From the NCBI GenBank assembly GCA_016709765.1, contig JADJMD010000008.1, forward strand, positions 124,001 to 188,000: a stretch of DNA of 64,000 nucleotides. The letters run 5' to 3'. The DNA comes from Ignavibacteriales bacterium (GTDB lineage: Bacteria > Bacteroidota > Ignavibacteria > Ignavibacteriales > Ignavibacteriaceae). The notes below the pieces were generated by a model. That model was given only the letters and a program-made list of their open reading frames with translations, searched no databases and was not told the DNA's origin. The position numbers and the translations under genes were made by a program. The stretch's first letter is position 1. Each line of letters begins with the position of its first letter. This document shows positions 34,964 through 45,120 of the stretch, piece after piece.

Positions 34964-36007
34964 TTAAGCTACTATGGCTGTATCAACCGGATTTCGACCG
35001 TTTAGCAATAAACGTGTTGGTAATTCTATTTGTCTATCAAATTCCTTATCAGGATTATTCATTAAATTACACAGCAAACTAACTGCAGAGGTTCCTAATT
35101 GGCGAGTTGGCTGATCAACATAGTTAAAAACAGAAGGTGCCATATATTTAAATATATTATTACCAAAGCAAGTAACATTTATATCTTTAGGAATTTTTAT
35201 CCCAACTTCAGAAGCTGCTTCGTATAAACCAAGAGCAACAGGATAAGTGACAGCAAGAATTGCTTCAGGTAATTGACCACTTTTTAATAATCCCTTAAAA
35301 GCATTATATCCATCTTCCTCGCCAAATCCACTTTTAATAATCCATTCGTTATTTACAGGAACATTGTATTTATTCATTGCATCAAAAAATCCCTGCGTTC
35401 TTGCTTTTCCAATGTTTATATAATCGTGCCCTCCAACTAAACTAATATTACGATATCCTTTGTTAATAAAATATTCCACTGCAGAAAAAGCCCCGCCTCT
35501 ATCATCAACAGTTACACTTGGAACTCCCGGTATATCCGGAACTCTATCAATAAAAACCATCGGAACATTCATTTTAATAACGCGATCAAAAATCGAATAG
35601 TCTTTTGTCTGTTCTGTTATTGATACTATTAAACCATCAATTCGCATCGAAAGTAATGATTCAATATGTTGTTTTTCTCTTGCAGCTATCTCCTGCGATA
35701 CCGTAATGACACTTTCATATTTTTTTTCAAATGCAGAATCATAAATAGCTTCGATAACTGAACCAAAAAAGAAATGTGCAATTTTTGGTACAACAATACC
35801 AATAATATTAGATTTTCTAGAAGACAGATTTCTTGCGTTGATGTTTGGACGATAGCCTAAACTTTCAGCAAGTTGTTTTACTTTTATTTTTGTTTCATCA
35901 GAAATATCCGAATGATCTCTAAGGGCTTTAGAAATTGTAACCTTGGAAACTCCCAGGATTTTTGCCAAATCTTCTAATTTTGCTGGTGAGACTCTTTTGT
36001 TGGGCAT
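34964..36007 (-). CDS. LacI-family transcriptional regulator
   Basis: A 347-residue regulator with an N-terminal helix-turn-helix (LAKILGVSKVTISKALRDH, residues 12-30), the hinge-helix region RPNINARNLSSRKSN and a periplasmic-binding-protein-like effector domain from about residue 65 (IGIVVPKIAHFFFGSVI). It is the only LacI protein in the window and sits inside the pectin block between GH105 and CE8. It probably senses a uronate or pectin intermediate. The palindromes at 45121-45144 and 18675-18688 are candidate operators, unproven. Confidence 0.92.
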   Translation of the reverse strand: MPNKRVSPAKLEDLAKILGVSKVTISKALRDHSDISDETKIKVKQLAESLGYRPNINARNLSSRKSNIIGIVVPKIAHFFFGSVIEAIYDSAFEKKYESVITVSQEIAAREKQHIESLLSMRIDGLIVSITEQTKDYSIFDRVIKMNVPMVFIDRVPDIPGVPSVTVDDRGGAFSAVEYFINKGYRNISLVGGHDYINIGKARTQGFFDAMNKYNVPVNNEWIIKSGFGEEDGYNAFKGLLKSGQLPEAILAVTYPVALGLYEAASEVGIKIPKDINVTCFGNNIFKYMAPSVFNYVDQPTRQLGTSAVSLLCNLMNNPDKEFDRQIELPTRLLLNGRNPVDTAIVA

Positions 36008-36062
36008 AAAAATATTTTACTCTCTTTCCAATAACTTCTAATACGATTATTCTAAATCTTAC

Positions 36063-37271
36063 TTATTCAATTTTAATAATTTCATGGGCTGCTAGTATTA
36101 ATGCTCCATATCCTTTAAAATCATTATCTCTTTTGGGTTCGCTAATATAGTATTCAAAACTACCATCGCGATACGGATTGCCGCCCAATCCTCCAACTGA
36201 ACAAACATTAGTTAAGACATAACGACCATCATTATCCTCTATGATAAAGTTTTTAACCAATGAAGAAAATGACTCTTTTGCTGCTTCTTTAAAATGCTCT
36301 TCCAGATATCCTTTATTATACCCTTTTGCAAATGCATAAATAAACATAGACGATGCTGATGTTTCTATATAATTTCCCTTCTGATTTGATTTATCCACAA
36401 CTTGGTACCATAGCTTAGACTTTTCATTTTGATATTTTAATAGCGAAGATGAAAGTTCTTGAAACATTTTAAGTATTTCATTTCTGTCTTTGTGATTTTC
36501 AGGAAACGAATCAAGCACATCAACCATCGCCATCATAACCCAGCCAAGAGATCTTCCCCAAAAATTTGGTGATGTTCCTTTAATTGGATCAGCCCATTTT
36601 TGCTGTTTACTTTCATCCCAACCATGAAAGTATAATCCAGTTTTTTTATCATACAAATGTTTTTTGATCAATAAAAACTGATTTGCAATATCATCAAAAT
36701 TTCCTCGGGAACTGAACATCACAGAATATTCTGAATAGAATGGTTCAGCCATATACAATCCATCTAACCACATCTGGTTTGGATAAATTTTCTTATGCCA
36801 AAACCCACCTTCACTTGTTCTTGGATGTAACTTTAATTGTTTAATTAAATTATCTGCAGCGATTTTATATTTTTTTTGTTTGGTTGTTTCATAAAGATGT
36901 AAAAGCACCCTGCCTGATGCAATATTATCAATATTAAAATTATTTAAGTCATAAGTCTTAATAGAACCATCATCATTTACATAATAATCAATATTCTTTT
37001 TTATGTAATTAAAATATTTTTCTTCTTTTGTATTAATCCAAAGTCTATAGATTGATTCAAGAATTAATCCTTGTTCATAATTCCATTTATAACTCTTAGC
37101 TTCAGTTTTATATGCTACTGTATCAGGATAGATATCTATAAAACTATTTACCAGGATTTCTGGAGTGATTGCAATAACTTCTTTCTTACTTGTATTAACT
37201 GAACTGCAGCCAATCAAAACTAAAAGAAGAATTACCGAAATAACATTTTGAAAAGGAGTTTTGGAAATCAT
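36063..37271 (-). CDS. Unsaturated rhamnogalacturonyl hydrolase-like lipoprotein (GH105)
   Basis: Removes the unsaturated galacturonyl residue left by pectin or rhamnogalacturonan lyases, by hydration of the double bond. It is an (alpha/alpha)6-barrel with the two expected aspartates, D115 (NFNIDNIASGR) and D170 (MWLDGLYMAEPFYSEY). The later motifs GTSPNFWGRSLGWVMMAMVD and ETSASSMFIYAFAKG are typical of the GH88/GH105 clan. The N-terminus is a lipoprotein signal ending LIGC at residue 22. It lies 2 bases after GH28, so the two are co-translated. Confidence 0.92.
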   Translation of the reverse strand: MISKTPFQNVISVILLLVLIGCSSVNTSKKEVIAITPEILVNSFIDIYPDTVAYKTEAKSYKWNYEQGLILESIYRLWINTKEEKYFNYIKKNIDYYVNDDGSIKTYDLNNFNIDNIASGRVLLHLYETTKQKKYKIAADNLIKQLKLHPRTSEGGFWHKKIYPNQMWLDGLYMAEPFYSEYSVMFSSRGNFDDIANQFLLIKKHLYDKKTGLYFHGWDESKQQKWADPIKGTSPNFWGRSLGWVMMAMVDVLDSFPENHKDRNEILKMFQELSSSLLKYQNEKSKLWYQVVDKSNQKGNYIETSASSMFIYAFAKGYNKGYLEEHFKEAAKESFSSLVKNFIIEDNDGRYVLTNVCSVGGLGGNPYRDGSFEYYISEPKRDNDFKGYGALILAAHEIIKIE

Positions 37272-37273
37272 AA

Positions 37274-38677
37274 TTAATTGATCACCTTATTATTAATAGT
37301 CACATCTTCAAATGAAATGCTTTCAACATTCTCTAACAAATTATTATTACCAACATTTTCAAATCTTGAATTTCTTATAACTAAATTTTTTACTTTTGAG
37401 TGTTCATAAGCTTTAATCCATAAAGCATAAGAACTTTTTTTACTTATAATATTCTCAAGAACTATATTATTAACGGATGGTGTAAATTTTCCGGCATCAC
37501 CTTCTTCATAGTAAAAATTTATTTTTAATATTGCTTCCTTCACTTCTCCGATAGTAAGATTTCTAACAAAAATATTTTCAATCTTTCCACCTCGAACCGA
37601 ATTAGTTTTAATTCTAATTGCTCTATCAAGTTCCGGACTATCCATAACGCAATCTTCGATAAAAATATTATTTGCACCACCAGAAATTTCACTTCCTAAA
37701 ACAACACCGCCGTGTCCATTTTTCATTTCACAATTTTTAATAATAATATTTTCACTTGGAATATTGATCCTTCTTCCATCATTATTTCTGCCAGATTTTA
37801 TTGCAATGCAATCATCTCCATTATTGAAAAAACAATTTTCAATTAAAACGTCTTTTGAACTTTCAGGGTCAAACCCGTCATTATTTGGTCCTAATCCTTC
37901 AATATTAACACCTATTAGTGAAACATTTTGACAAAGGACAGGATTAATAAACCACATGGGGGAATCCTTAAAACTAACACCTTCAATTAAAATATTTTTT
38001 GATTTATAGAATTGAACAAAATTTGGTCTTAAATAATATCCATCCCCTAAAACACGATGTTCAACCGGAATATCCTTCTCACCCATTTCAAAGAGTTTGT
38101 CCCTTCCGATTTTTTGATTTGGCATTCCGTCTTGCCATCCATATTTCTCAATACCCTTCCAACTCCACCAATTACTGTTACTTCCCTGGCCGTCTAAAAT
38201 TCCAGTTCCAGTAATAGCAATGTTTTCTTCACCAAAAGCATAAATTAGAGAAGAATAATTCATACACTCTACACCTTCCCATCTACTATAAACAAGTGGG
38301 AGATATTTACTTTTATCATCAGAAAATATTAAAGCAGCACTATCTGCCAAGTATAAGTTAACATTACTTTTTAAACGAATTGCTCCTGTTAAATAAACTC
38401 CTTTTGGTACCAGCACTTTTCCGCCGCCATTTTTAACACAGTCATCAATAGCAAGTTTAATTGAATTTGTACAATCGGTTATTCCATCTCCAACAGCACC
38501 ATAAACCTTAATATTAAATTCTTTATCAGGAAATATTGGAGGAATAATTCTATCGAGCACAACATCAATCTTTTCCCATCCATCAGTTTTCGTTGGGGAA
38601 TGTGTACAACTAATTACAACACTAGTAAGTGCTACCAAGAAGGTCAAGATAGCAATCGATTTAAAATAATTATTCAT
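37274..38677 (-). CDS. Polygalacturonase-type glycoside hydrolase (GH28), lipoprotein
   Basis: Hydrolyses alpha-1,4-galacturonan (or rhamnogalacturonan). It has a beta-helix of 467 residues with all GH28 catalytic elements: D267 and D270 in NNDGFDPES, D288/D289 in GDDCIAIKSGRN, H322 in GHGGVVLGSE, and the RIK motif. The N-terminal pectate-lyase-like FNIKVYGAVGDGITDCT is also present. A lipoprotein leader ends VVISC at residue 24, so the enzyme is probably tethered, acting on oligomers at the cell surface or in the periplasm. It follows PL9 by 3 bases. Confidence 0.94.
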   Translation of the reverse strand: MNNYFKSIAILTFLVALTSVVISCTHSPTKTDGWEKIDVVLDRIIPPIFPDKEFNIKVYGAVGDGITDCTNSIKLAIDDCVKNGGGKVLVPKGVYLTGAIRLKSNVNLYLADSAALIFSDDKSKYLPLVYSRWEGVECMNYSSLIYAFGEENIAITGTGILDGQGSNSNWWSWKGIEKYGWQDGMPNQKIGRDKLFEMGEKDIPVEHRVLGDGYYLRPNFVQFYKSKNILIEGVSFKDSPMWFINPVLCQNVSLIGVNIEGLGPNNDGFDPESSKDVLIENCFFNNGDDCIAIKSGRNNDGRRINIPSENIIIKNCEMKNGHGGVVLGSEISGGANNIFIEDCVMDSPELDRAIRIKTNSVRGGKIENIFVRNLTIGEVKEAILKINFYYEEGDAGKFTPSVNNIVLENIISKKSSYALWIKAYEHSKVKNLVIRNSRFENVGNNNLLENVESISFEDVTINNKVIN

Positions 38678-38680
38678 ATA

Positions 38681-40198
38681 CTATTTTAGCAGAATAAGTT
38701 TAATTGTTTGATTCATTCCCTGAAAATGAAGCCGAGCGAAATATATACCACTAGACAAAATATTTCCGTTACCATCAGCAGCAACCCAATTTGATTCAAA
38801 TTGTCCGGAGGTTAAATAGTTGTTAAATACTTCAGCAACTTTGTTACCAAGAATATTATAGATTTCTAAAGTTACATTGCCAGCATTTGGAATTTCAAAA
38901 ATAAACTTAGTATTTGGGTTAAATGGATTCGGATAATTCTGGTTAAGTTTAAATTCGTTTATTGGTCTTATTTCAAAATTAATAGAATTTGGAATTCCAG
39001 CGGTTTCATATGCGCCTAAATCGGGTGCTGAGCCATTAAATGGCAGACCAACAGGAACACCCGCATCAATTAAATCACTGCCTGATGCAAGATGCATAAA
39101 CTGTAGGTCTGGCAAACTTCCATCGGCATTACGTGGTCCACGAACTCCAAGTGTATCAATAGAAATAAAATCTTCATTTGTAACAATAAATGGACTTAAC
39201 CAACTATTAGATTGTTGAATAACAAATCCGGCTAAAGAACCGTAATTACCTATTGATACATTATTAATTAAGGTTGCAGTTTTACTGCTGTCTAAGTTAG
39301 TAGTAATCGAATAATTTGTACCATTTCTATAAGCAGAGCAATTATAAAGAGTCATTGAACCTTTATTATTGTTCTGATCAAATCCTTTTACACGATTATC
39401 AAAAGCAACACAATTTTTTAAAGTAAAATTGTGCATAAGATCTTTATTATCACTTCCTCCCATTTTATAACCATTACCATTACCACTACTAGGACTCCCG
39501 TTGCTTAAATACCCATTAGCAAAACACCAGCAATTTTCTACCGTTGTACTAATATCGTTCGAAGGTCGAAGATAACCATCCCAGCCATCATCAGAATTTT
39601 GCCATGCTCTACACCCATAAAAATAATTATTTGTTCCCACATTTAGCTTTGGAGCGAACCCATCTGCATTGCCTTGGCTTGGGTCAGAATTAAAATAGGA
39701 ATCACAATTGATGATCTGATTATTTGAAGCTCCGCTGCTTAGCTGCAAGCCAGTATCATGGTTTTCATAAAATGAACAGTATTCTATGATATTATTTGAG
39801 CCTCCTATGTTCATACCATTATCACCGGCTCCTTTGATATCAATACCTTTTAAGTGCCAAAAACTCCCATTCAATGTAATAGCGCGATTACTTCCGGTTA
39901 TAGTCATTGAAGAAAAATCAAGTATAGGTCGTTCACCATTGTAAGCAAATAAATAATATTTACTGCTTTCATCCCCATTTTTAGAAATACTAATTTTATC
40001 ATTATCTGATAGAGTATAATTGCCGCCTCTAACATAAATCGTATCACCTAATTGAATTCTGTTAACAGCGGTTTGAATACTTTTTAACGGAAGATTAATA
40101 GTTCCGGGATTATTATCATCACCATCGGATGCAACAAAAATTTGAGCCCAGGAGTTTGAAATAAGAATTAATATAAAAAAGTAAAGTATTTTTTTCAT
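38681..40198 (-). CDS. PL9-type pectate lyase with T9SS sorting domain
   Basis: A secreted right-handed beta-helix lyase cleaving polygalacturonate by beta-elimination. A signal peptide MKKILYFFILILISNSWA starts at 40198; the ATG at 40213 lies inside a hairpin and is rejected. Then come GDDNNPGTINLPLKSIQ, IYVRGGNYTL and YNGERPILDFSSM, the PL9/DUF1565 entry motif, and beta-helix repeats with GNADGFAPKLNVGTNNYF, where PL9 enzymes place the Ca-binding and catalytic lysine region. The last 90 residues form a T9SS domain (NYPNPFNPNTKF, YNILGNKVAEV, LSSGIYFARL), so export to the surface is expected. Confidence 0.88.
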   Translation of the reverse strand: MKKILYFFILILISNSWAQIFVASDGDDNNPGTINLPLKSIQTAVNRIQLGDTIYVRGGNYTLSDNDKISISKNGDESSKYYLFAYNGERPILDFSSMTITGSNRAITLNGSFWHLKGIDIKGAGDNGMNIGGSNNIIEYCSFYENHDTGLQLSSGASNNQIINCDSYFNSDPSQGNADGFAPKLNVGTNNYFYGCRAWQNSDDGWDGYLRPSNDISTTVENCWCFANGYLSNGSPSSGNGNGYKMGGSDNKDLMHNFTLKNCVAFDNRVKGFDQNNNKGSMTLYNCSAYRNGTNYSITTNLDSSKTATLINNVSIGNYGSLAGFVIQQSNSWLSPFIVTNEDFISIDTLGVRGPRNADGSLPDLQFMHLASGSDLIDAGVPVGLPFNGSAPDLGAYETAGIPNSINFEIRPINEFKLNQNYPNPFNPNTKFIFEIPNAGNVTLEIYNILGNKVAEVFNNYLTSGQFESNWVAADGNGNILSSGIYFARLHFQGMNQTIKLILLK

Positions 40199-40208
40199 AA
40201 TAAGAATC

Positions 40209-40232
40209 GGCATCCGGCTTTAACCGGATGCC
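40209..40232 (-). terminator. Strong hairpin between the beta-helix gene and PL9
   Basis: Perfect 9-bp stem GGCATCCGG / CCGGATGCC with a 6-base loop, located after the beta-helix gene stop (40246) and ending 10 bases before the PL9 start. The downstream minus-strand sequence (GATTCTTATT) is only weakly T-rich, so it may act as an RNA processing or stabilising hairpin or a partial terminator between operon segments. Confidence 0.5.
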
Positions 40233-40245
40233 ATTAAATTGATAA

Positions 40246-41946
40246 TTATTTCAATAACATCATTTTCATCGTTGTAATGTTCTTGCCAGATTCAATTGTA
40301 TAGAAGTAAACACCAGAAGATAAATTTGATGCATCAAAATCAACTGTATGTCTGCCAGCAATCAACTCTTGATTTACAATTGTTGCTACTTTTTGTCCAA
40401 GTAAATTATAAATAGCTAAATTAGTAAATCCAGCCTGTGAAAGATTGAAGGTAATTTTTGTTGAAGGGTTAAATGGATTTGGATAGTTTTGTTCAAGTGA
40501 AAAAGTTTCCGGAACATATCCTTCCTCAGTTTTAACATCAGTTACCCAAACTTCCCATTCAGCTTTTTTAGTTGGGAACCAGTTTAAATCTCCAGCAGGA
40601 AAACCACCTTGGGATCCAGTATAAGCCGCTGAAGATGTTTGATATGCAGCATCTAAATCATTTATCCAGAATGCAATTGGTCTTCTGTCCATATCATCCG
40701 TCGCACGATTCCATAAAGTTGATGGTGTGTTCTTTGTTTTATTGCCGCCAGTAGGACTTACATACCATCGCATTAGATTTGTCATTAAATTTTGAGTGTT
40801 GGTAAGAATAGGATCACTAATTAATGTAAATGCATTTACAGAATCTGCGCCAAGTCGGCTATTAATATGCCAAGAAAGTTGTGAGCCAACAACAATTGGT
40901 TCTGCTGTATGTGCATTAAAAAATGCCTGACCAGAATCTGAAACAGCATAATAATTATTACTTATTGTCCATTGTGTTGTATCATTTGGTGCAGTAAATA
41001 TCCACGTCATTCTATTAAGATCATTAGGATATTTTTCGCCAGTGTTTGCCCACTCAGCAGTTCTAGTTGCATCTGTTGAATCTTCTCCTGCAGCAAATGC
41101 GTCTTTAAATAAGTTATTAGTTATAATAACTTTTTCTCCCACATTACCTAAAGAAAGTAATCCGTGGAAGCCCATACCATTAAACATTGTATTATGGTCT
41201 ATTCTAGTATATTTAATATTTCCTGTACCTGCCAAAGGATTACTAAAATTATAATGGCGCACAACTCTATCCTGATAATTTGTCCACGTATTATTGACTA
41301 GTATTAAAGAGTCTACTGCAACAGCACGAAGATCGATTCCTTTTCCTGCACCAAAATTTGAAGTACTTAAAGCACCCAAATTTGTGAAAACGCAATTAGT
41401 AACTTTAATTGTACCAGTAGATCCTTCGCAACGAATTACCTGACCGTTAATATTTGAGAAAGTACAATTATCAAATTTGTAGTTTGAACCTTCGTTATCG
41501 TTTCGGAACATACCACCCTGAACATTATTAAAATTTGAGTCAATTGGCTCAAAGAATCCAGTAAGAGCTATACCCGACATTTCAATATCACCGCCTCTTA
41601 ATCTAACAAAATATCCTGGTGGATTTTGAGGAGTACCGCCTGACCCTGCTGGGTACAAGTAGATTATTGGTTTCGGACCAGCAGCGGCTCTCAATCTTAA
41701 AACTTGATTATTTTCAACATAGAAAATCTGTTGACAAATATATGGAAAACCACCACCAACAAGTTCATACACACGATCCGGTAAAAGACCTCCGGTTGCT
41801 GTTGTATCAGCAATAATCTGGGTCATAATTTCTGTACTTGGCTGGCCGTTAAACGGAACAAGTTGAAGCACATTTTGTCCAAAAGTAAATCCGGACAAAA
41901 AGATCATTACGAACATAGAAAGCACGATGTATTGTTTTTTAAACAT
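40246..41946 (-). CDS. Secreted beta-helix protein with T9SS sorting domain, probable pectin-active
   Basis: A 566-residue protein with signal peptide (residues 1-23), a long segment of short beta-strand repeats rich in NN and NC turns (VTNCVFTNLGA, IDHNTMFNGMGF, ITNNLFKDAFAAG) indicating a parallel beta-helix, and a T9SS domain in the last 85 residues (NYPNPFNPSTKITF, YNLLGQKVATI, LSSGVYFYTIES). No catalytic motif of PL1, PL6, PL9 or GH28 was recognised. It is the first gene after the TonB receptor in the same direction. A pectate-lyase-like or pectin-binding role is inferred from fold and position only. Confidence 0.75.
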   Translation of the reverse strand: MFKKQYIVLSMFVMIFLSGFTFGQNVLQLVPFNGQPSTEIMTQIIADTTATGGLLPDRVYELVGGGFPYICQQIFYVENNQVLRLRAAAGPKPIIYLYPAGSGGTPQNPPGYFVRLRGGDIEMSGIALTGFFEPIDSNFNNVQGGMFRNDNEGSNYKFDNCTFSNINGQVIRCEGSTGTIKVTNCVFTNLGALSTSNFGAGKGIDLRAVAVDSLILVNNTWTNYQDRVVRHYNFSNPLAGTGNIKYTRIDHNTMFNGMGFHGLLSLGNVGEKVIITNNLFKDAFAAGEDSTDATRTAEWANTGEKYPNDLNRMTWIFTAPNDTTQWTISNNYYAVSDSGQAFFNAHTAEPIVVGSQLSWHINSRLGADSVNAFTLISDPILTNTQNLMTNLMRWYVSPTGGNKTKNTPSTLWNRATDDMDRRPIAFWINDLDAAYQTSSAAYTGSQGGFPAGDLNWFPTKKAEWEVWVTDVKTEEGYVPETFSLEQNYPNPFNPSTKITFNLSQAGFTNLAIYNLLGQKVATIVNQELIAGRHTVDFDASNLSSGVYFYTIESGKNITTMKMMLLK

Positions 41947-42013
41947 AACATCTCCTTTGTTTAGTGAAAGAATTTAGTATTTAGAAATTTGAAACTATAG
42001 AAATTGGGAATAA

Positions 42014-45000
42014 TCATAACTCAATTATTACACCCAAATCGCCAGTCAATCCATAATTTTGACTAGTGTTTGGTAGTACGTATTGGTTGACTTTGTTATC
42101 GATCTGATTTATATCTTTTAGATTTGTAAGATTATTAATGTTTAATAAAATTGTTAAATAGTCAGTTATTTTTTGTTTTAAAGCTAAATCTATTCGATTA
42201 TACCCAGCTATTAAAACATCGCTTCTTCTACTAGGTGAAAAAGAAGAATAATAATCAGACTGATGGAAAAGGGATATTCTTCCAGAGAATCCACCAATAT
42301 CATAACCCAAAGATATGTTTCCGAAGAATTTTGGTTGATTCTCTAATTGCTGCTTGTACTTAATAGCTCTTTCTTTATATTCAGGTAAAGGTGGAAATCC
42401 AGGAAGTACAATATAAGTCGTATCTATCGTTGATCCGATTAGTTGAGTTTCCGATTTTACTATCGAAGCATTGTAGCTTAAAACTATATATTGTAATAAA
42501 CCTGGCAGAAAAGTAAAGTTAATCTGATGTTCTAATTCAAAACCCCACACTTTTGATGGATCTGTTGAATTATAAGGAACTGTTAATTGGTATGATGAAT
42601 TACCATGCAATGATCTAGTCTCTAAACCAAGATCATCAAATATAATATTGCCACTAGTATTTATTTGATTCAACATATGGTACATATCTTTTATCTCTTT
42701 ATAAAAAGCAGAGATAGATAATAATCCTATATCATTTCCATAAAAAGTTGTGTTTATTTCAAAATTCCAAGCTTTTGCGGTTTTTAATTTTGGATTGCCA
42801 ACAATTAATTGTCTGTTTCCTCCAACTGCGGCTGGTCTCCACGCAAAATAGGTATTCAATCGCATGTTAAAATCAGGACGGGCAAGAGCTCTATATCCGG
42901 CGAGACGAATATTCATAAAGTCAGTAACCTTAATATTAAGATGAAAATTTGGTAAAACTATAGTTTCCGAATAAGTAGAACTAGTATCACGAATTGGAAG
43001 TGTAAGATACGGGAATCCGCCAGCCTGTACGTTTGAATACTTGTTTTGATAATCATTATTTTCTTGTTCTACTCTTACTCCCGAAATAAAAGTTATATTC
43101 TGACCAATTTTTAAAGTATTAGTAATGTATGTTGCAGCTACTGCCTCAGTTATATCATAGTAATATGCTGCATATGTTGGATCATTATTATATTCATTTG
43201 TTTGACCTGTCTGGTTAACTCCATATTTGTTTAATTCATACCATTGACGAAGTTTATCTCTATTAATAAGCGGGTATAAACTATACAGATCAAATAGGTT
43301 TCTAGATTGAGGTGTAGAATCAAGAAAGTCACTGAAAGGGGCGTTTATAAATAAAGGATTAGATAAGTATCGTTGGTAAAAAGCGTCAAATAAAGAACCA
43401 CTCAAATTTTTTTGTCTAATCGTGCCATCAGGTAACCTTTCATATGGTTGCCACCCGCCCAAATAATAGTAAGAAGTAACTTGTGTTTGGTTGTTTGTTC
43501 TGCTTTTAGAAGTATACTTGCCACCCAACTTTAACTCGCCAGCAAATAAATCTCCAAGCACATAATTGTGGGACAAATTTAGAAAAGCAGTTTTATTTCT
43601 TTCTAGATTGTCCTGTGAAGTATAATAGGCCCCCGCAAGCGAGGCAGCTTGAAAATTATTATAAGCATAAGGGATTAACTGTTCCGGGTGATCTTTGATT
43701 TGTGGTGGTGAACGCATTCCTGAATTGGCTCCTGAATCGGAGGGTTCACTAAAATCTAATTGATAATCGTAAGGAAATTCTGAGGTAGATTGGGCTAGTG
43801 ATAATCCCCAATTAATATTGATTCCTAAGAGATTATTATTTCCAGTTAACGCGCTACTAAAAGTTTCTAAATCTTGTTCCCTGTCTCGATACAGATAAGT
43901 TACACCACCTAGATATTGTGTTTCCCCACCACCGTTTGGATAATCTCTTTCAAAAGTAATATAATTTCTACTTGTGCTGTTATAGCTGCTATTTAACATT
44001 ATATTTCCTTCGTCGGGTAATTCATAGTCTAAAATCAGATTTAAACCGTTTCTCTTTCTCAACTCATCAACAAATCTCAAATTAAAATTATTAATAAAAT
44101 ATGTTGTGTAGTTGTTTCCATTTTGATCATAATCAATGTCTGATATTTCGGTACTTCTAATTTTGTTTTCAATATTTCCATTTATCTGAACTCCCAACAA
44201 ATCATCAAAAAATCTCTCGCCATATTTTAATGAAAAATCATACTGTTTTGCAGATTGCATTAAACCATTATAACCGCCTTTTAAAACTGACTTTAATTGT
44301 CTTTGTGATGGTGCTTTTTTAGTAACAAGATTTACACTTCCTGCAATAGCATCAGCATCTTTATCCGCAGTTAAAGCTTTAAATAATTCAATACCAGCCA
44401 ACGAATTTTGAGAAACAGTACTCAAATCAATTCCCCTCCCTAAAGCATCAGTAGAAGGTACTCTAACGCCATCTATTGTTACCGTAACATATTTGTCACT
44501 TAACCCACGTAAAATTATTTTATTTGCTTCTCCTCCGGATCTTGTTACAGAGACACCAGGAAGTCTGCCTATTGTTTCTGCGGCATTGGCGTCAGGTAAT
44601 TCCTGAATCTTTTCTTCTGAAACAACATTAATAATTGTATTTGAAGAAAGTTGTTGATTTATTGCAGAAATTTGTCCCATCATTTGACCAGTCACCACAA
44701 CTTCTTCACCAACCAAGACATCCAATGATAATGGGATATTAAGTTCCGTTGCTACATCCTCTTTAATGGTTACTGGAATTTCTTTTGCCTTATAGCCTAT
44801 ATAAGAAATCTTCACAGTATAATCGCCGGCTGGTACAGTTTTGATTATATACTTACCTTCAATATTTGTAGCGGATCCTATAGATGTACCAACTAGGAAT
44901 ACATTTGCACCAATCAATTCATTATTAGTCAGGGAATCGGTCACAACTCCTTTAATAGAGCCCTGGGAGAAAAGTTGTGATAGACTAATTAAGAATATCA

Positions 45001-45034
45001 GAGTTGTAAATTTTAAGTAGTAAAATAATTTCAT
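42014..45034 (-). CDS. TonB-dependent outer-membrane receptor with carboxypeptidase-like N-domain
   Basis: A 1006-residue receptor for uptake of oligosaccharides across the outer membrane. A signal peptide (1-23) precedes a CarboxypepD_reg-like Ig domain (SIKGVVTDSLTNNELIGANV, residues about 26-105). The plug domain follows (about 120-250, with LPDANAAETIGRLPGVSVTR and ILRGLSDKYVTVTIDGVRVP), then a 22-strand barrel ending in an aromatic-poor VIIEL. The barrel section names such as NITFISGVRVEQENNDY match TIGR01782-type receptors. No SusD-like lipoprotein accompanies it. Its promoter region carries a TTGACA box and a 24-base palindrome. Confidence 0.93.
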   Translation of the reverse strand: MKLFYYLKFTTLIFLISLSQLFSQGSIKGVVTDSLTNNELIGANVFLVGTSIGSATNIEGKYIIKTVPAGDYTVKISYIGYKAKEIPVTIKEDVATELNIPLSLDVLVGEEVVVTGQMMGQISAINQQLSSNTIINVVSEEKIQELPDANAAETIGRLPGVSVTRSGGEANKIILRGLSDKYVTVTIDGVRVPSTDALGRGIDLSTVSQNSLAGIELFKALTADKDADAIAGSVNLVTKKAPSQRQLKSVLKGGYNGLMQSAKQYDFSLKYGERFFDDLLGVQINGNIENKIRSTEISDIDYDQNGNNYTTYFINNFNLRFVDELRKRNGLNLILDYELPDEGNIMLNSSYNSTSRNYITFERDYPNGGGETQYLGGVTYLYRDREQDLETFSSALTGNNNLLGININWGLSLAQSTSEFPYDYQLDFSEPSDSGANSGMRSPPQIKDHPEQLIPYAYNNFQAASLAGAYYTSQDNLERNKTAFLNLSHNYVLGDLFAGELKLGGKYTSKSRTNNQTQVTSYYYLGGWQPYERLPDGTIRQKNLSGSLFDAFYQRYLSNPLFINAPFSDFLDSTPQSRNLFDLYSLYPLINRDKLRQWYELNKYGVNQTGQTNEYNNDPTYAAYYYDITEAVAATYITNTLKIGQNITFISGVRVEQENNDYQNKYSNVQAGGFPYLTLPIRDTSSTYSETIVLPNFHLNIKVTDFMNIRLAGYRALARPDFNMRLNTYFAWRPAAVGGNRQLIVGNPKLKTAKAWNFEINTTFYGNDIGLLSISAFYKEIKDMYHMLNQINTSGNIIFDDLGLETRSLHGNSSYQLTVPYNSTDPSKVWGFELEHQINFTFLPGLLQYIVLSYNASIVKSETQLIGSTIDTTYIVLPGFPPLPEYKERAIKYKQQLENQPKFFGNISLGYDIGGFSGRISLFHQSDYYSSFSPSRRSDVLIAGYNRIDLALKQKITDYLTILLNINNLTNLKDINQIDNKVNQYVLPNTSQNYGLTGDLGVIIEL

Positions 45035-45120
45035 TCTGCCTCTCCTTTGGTGTAATGAAATAGTTTAGAAGGGATTTATTTATGGTCTGAACACAGCTTC
45101 GCCACTTGAGTCACATAATG

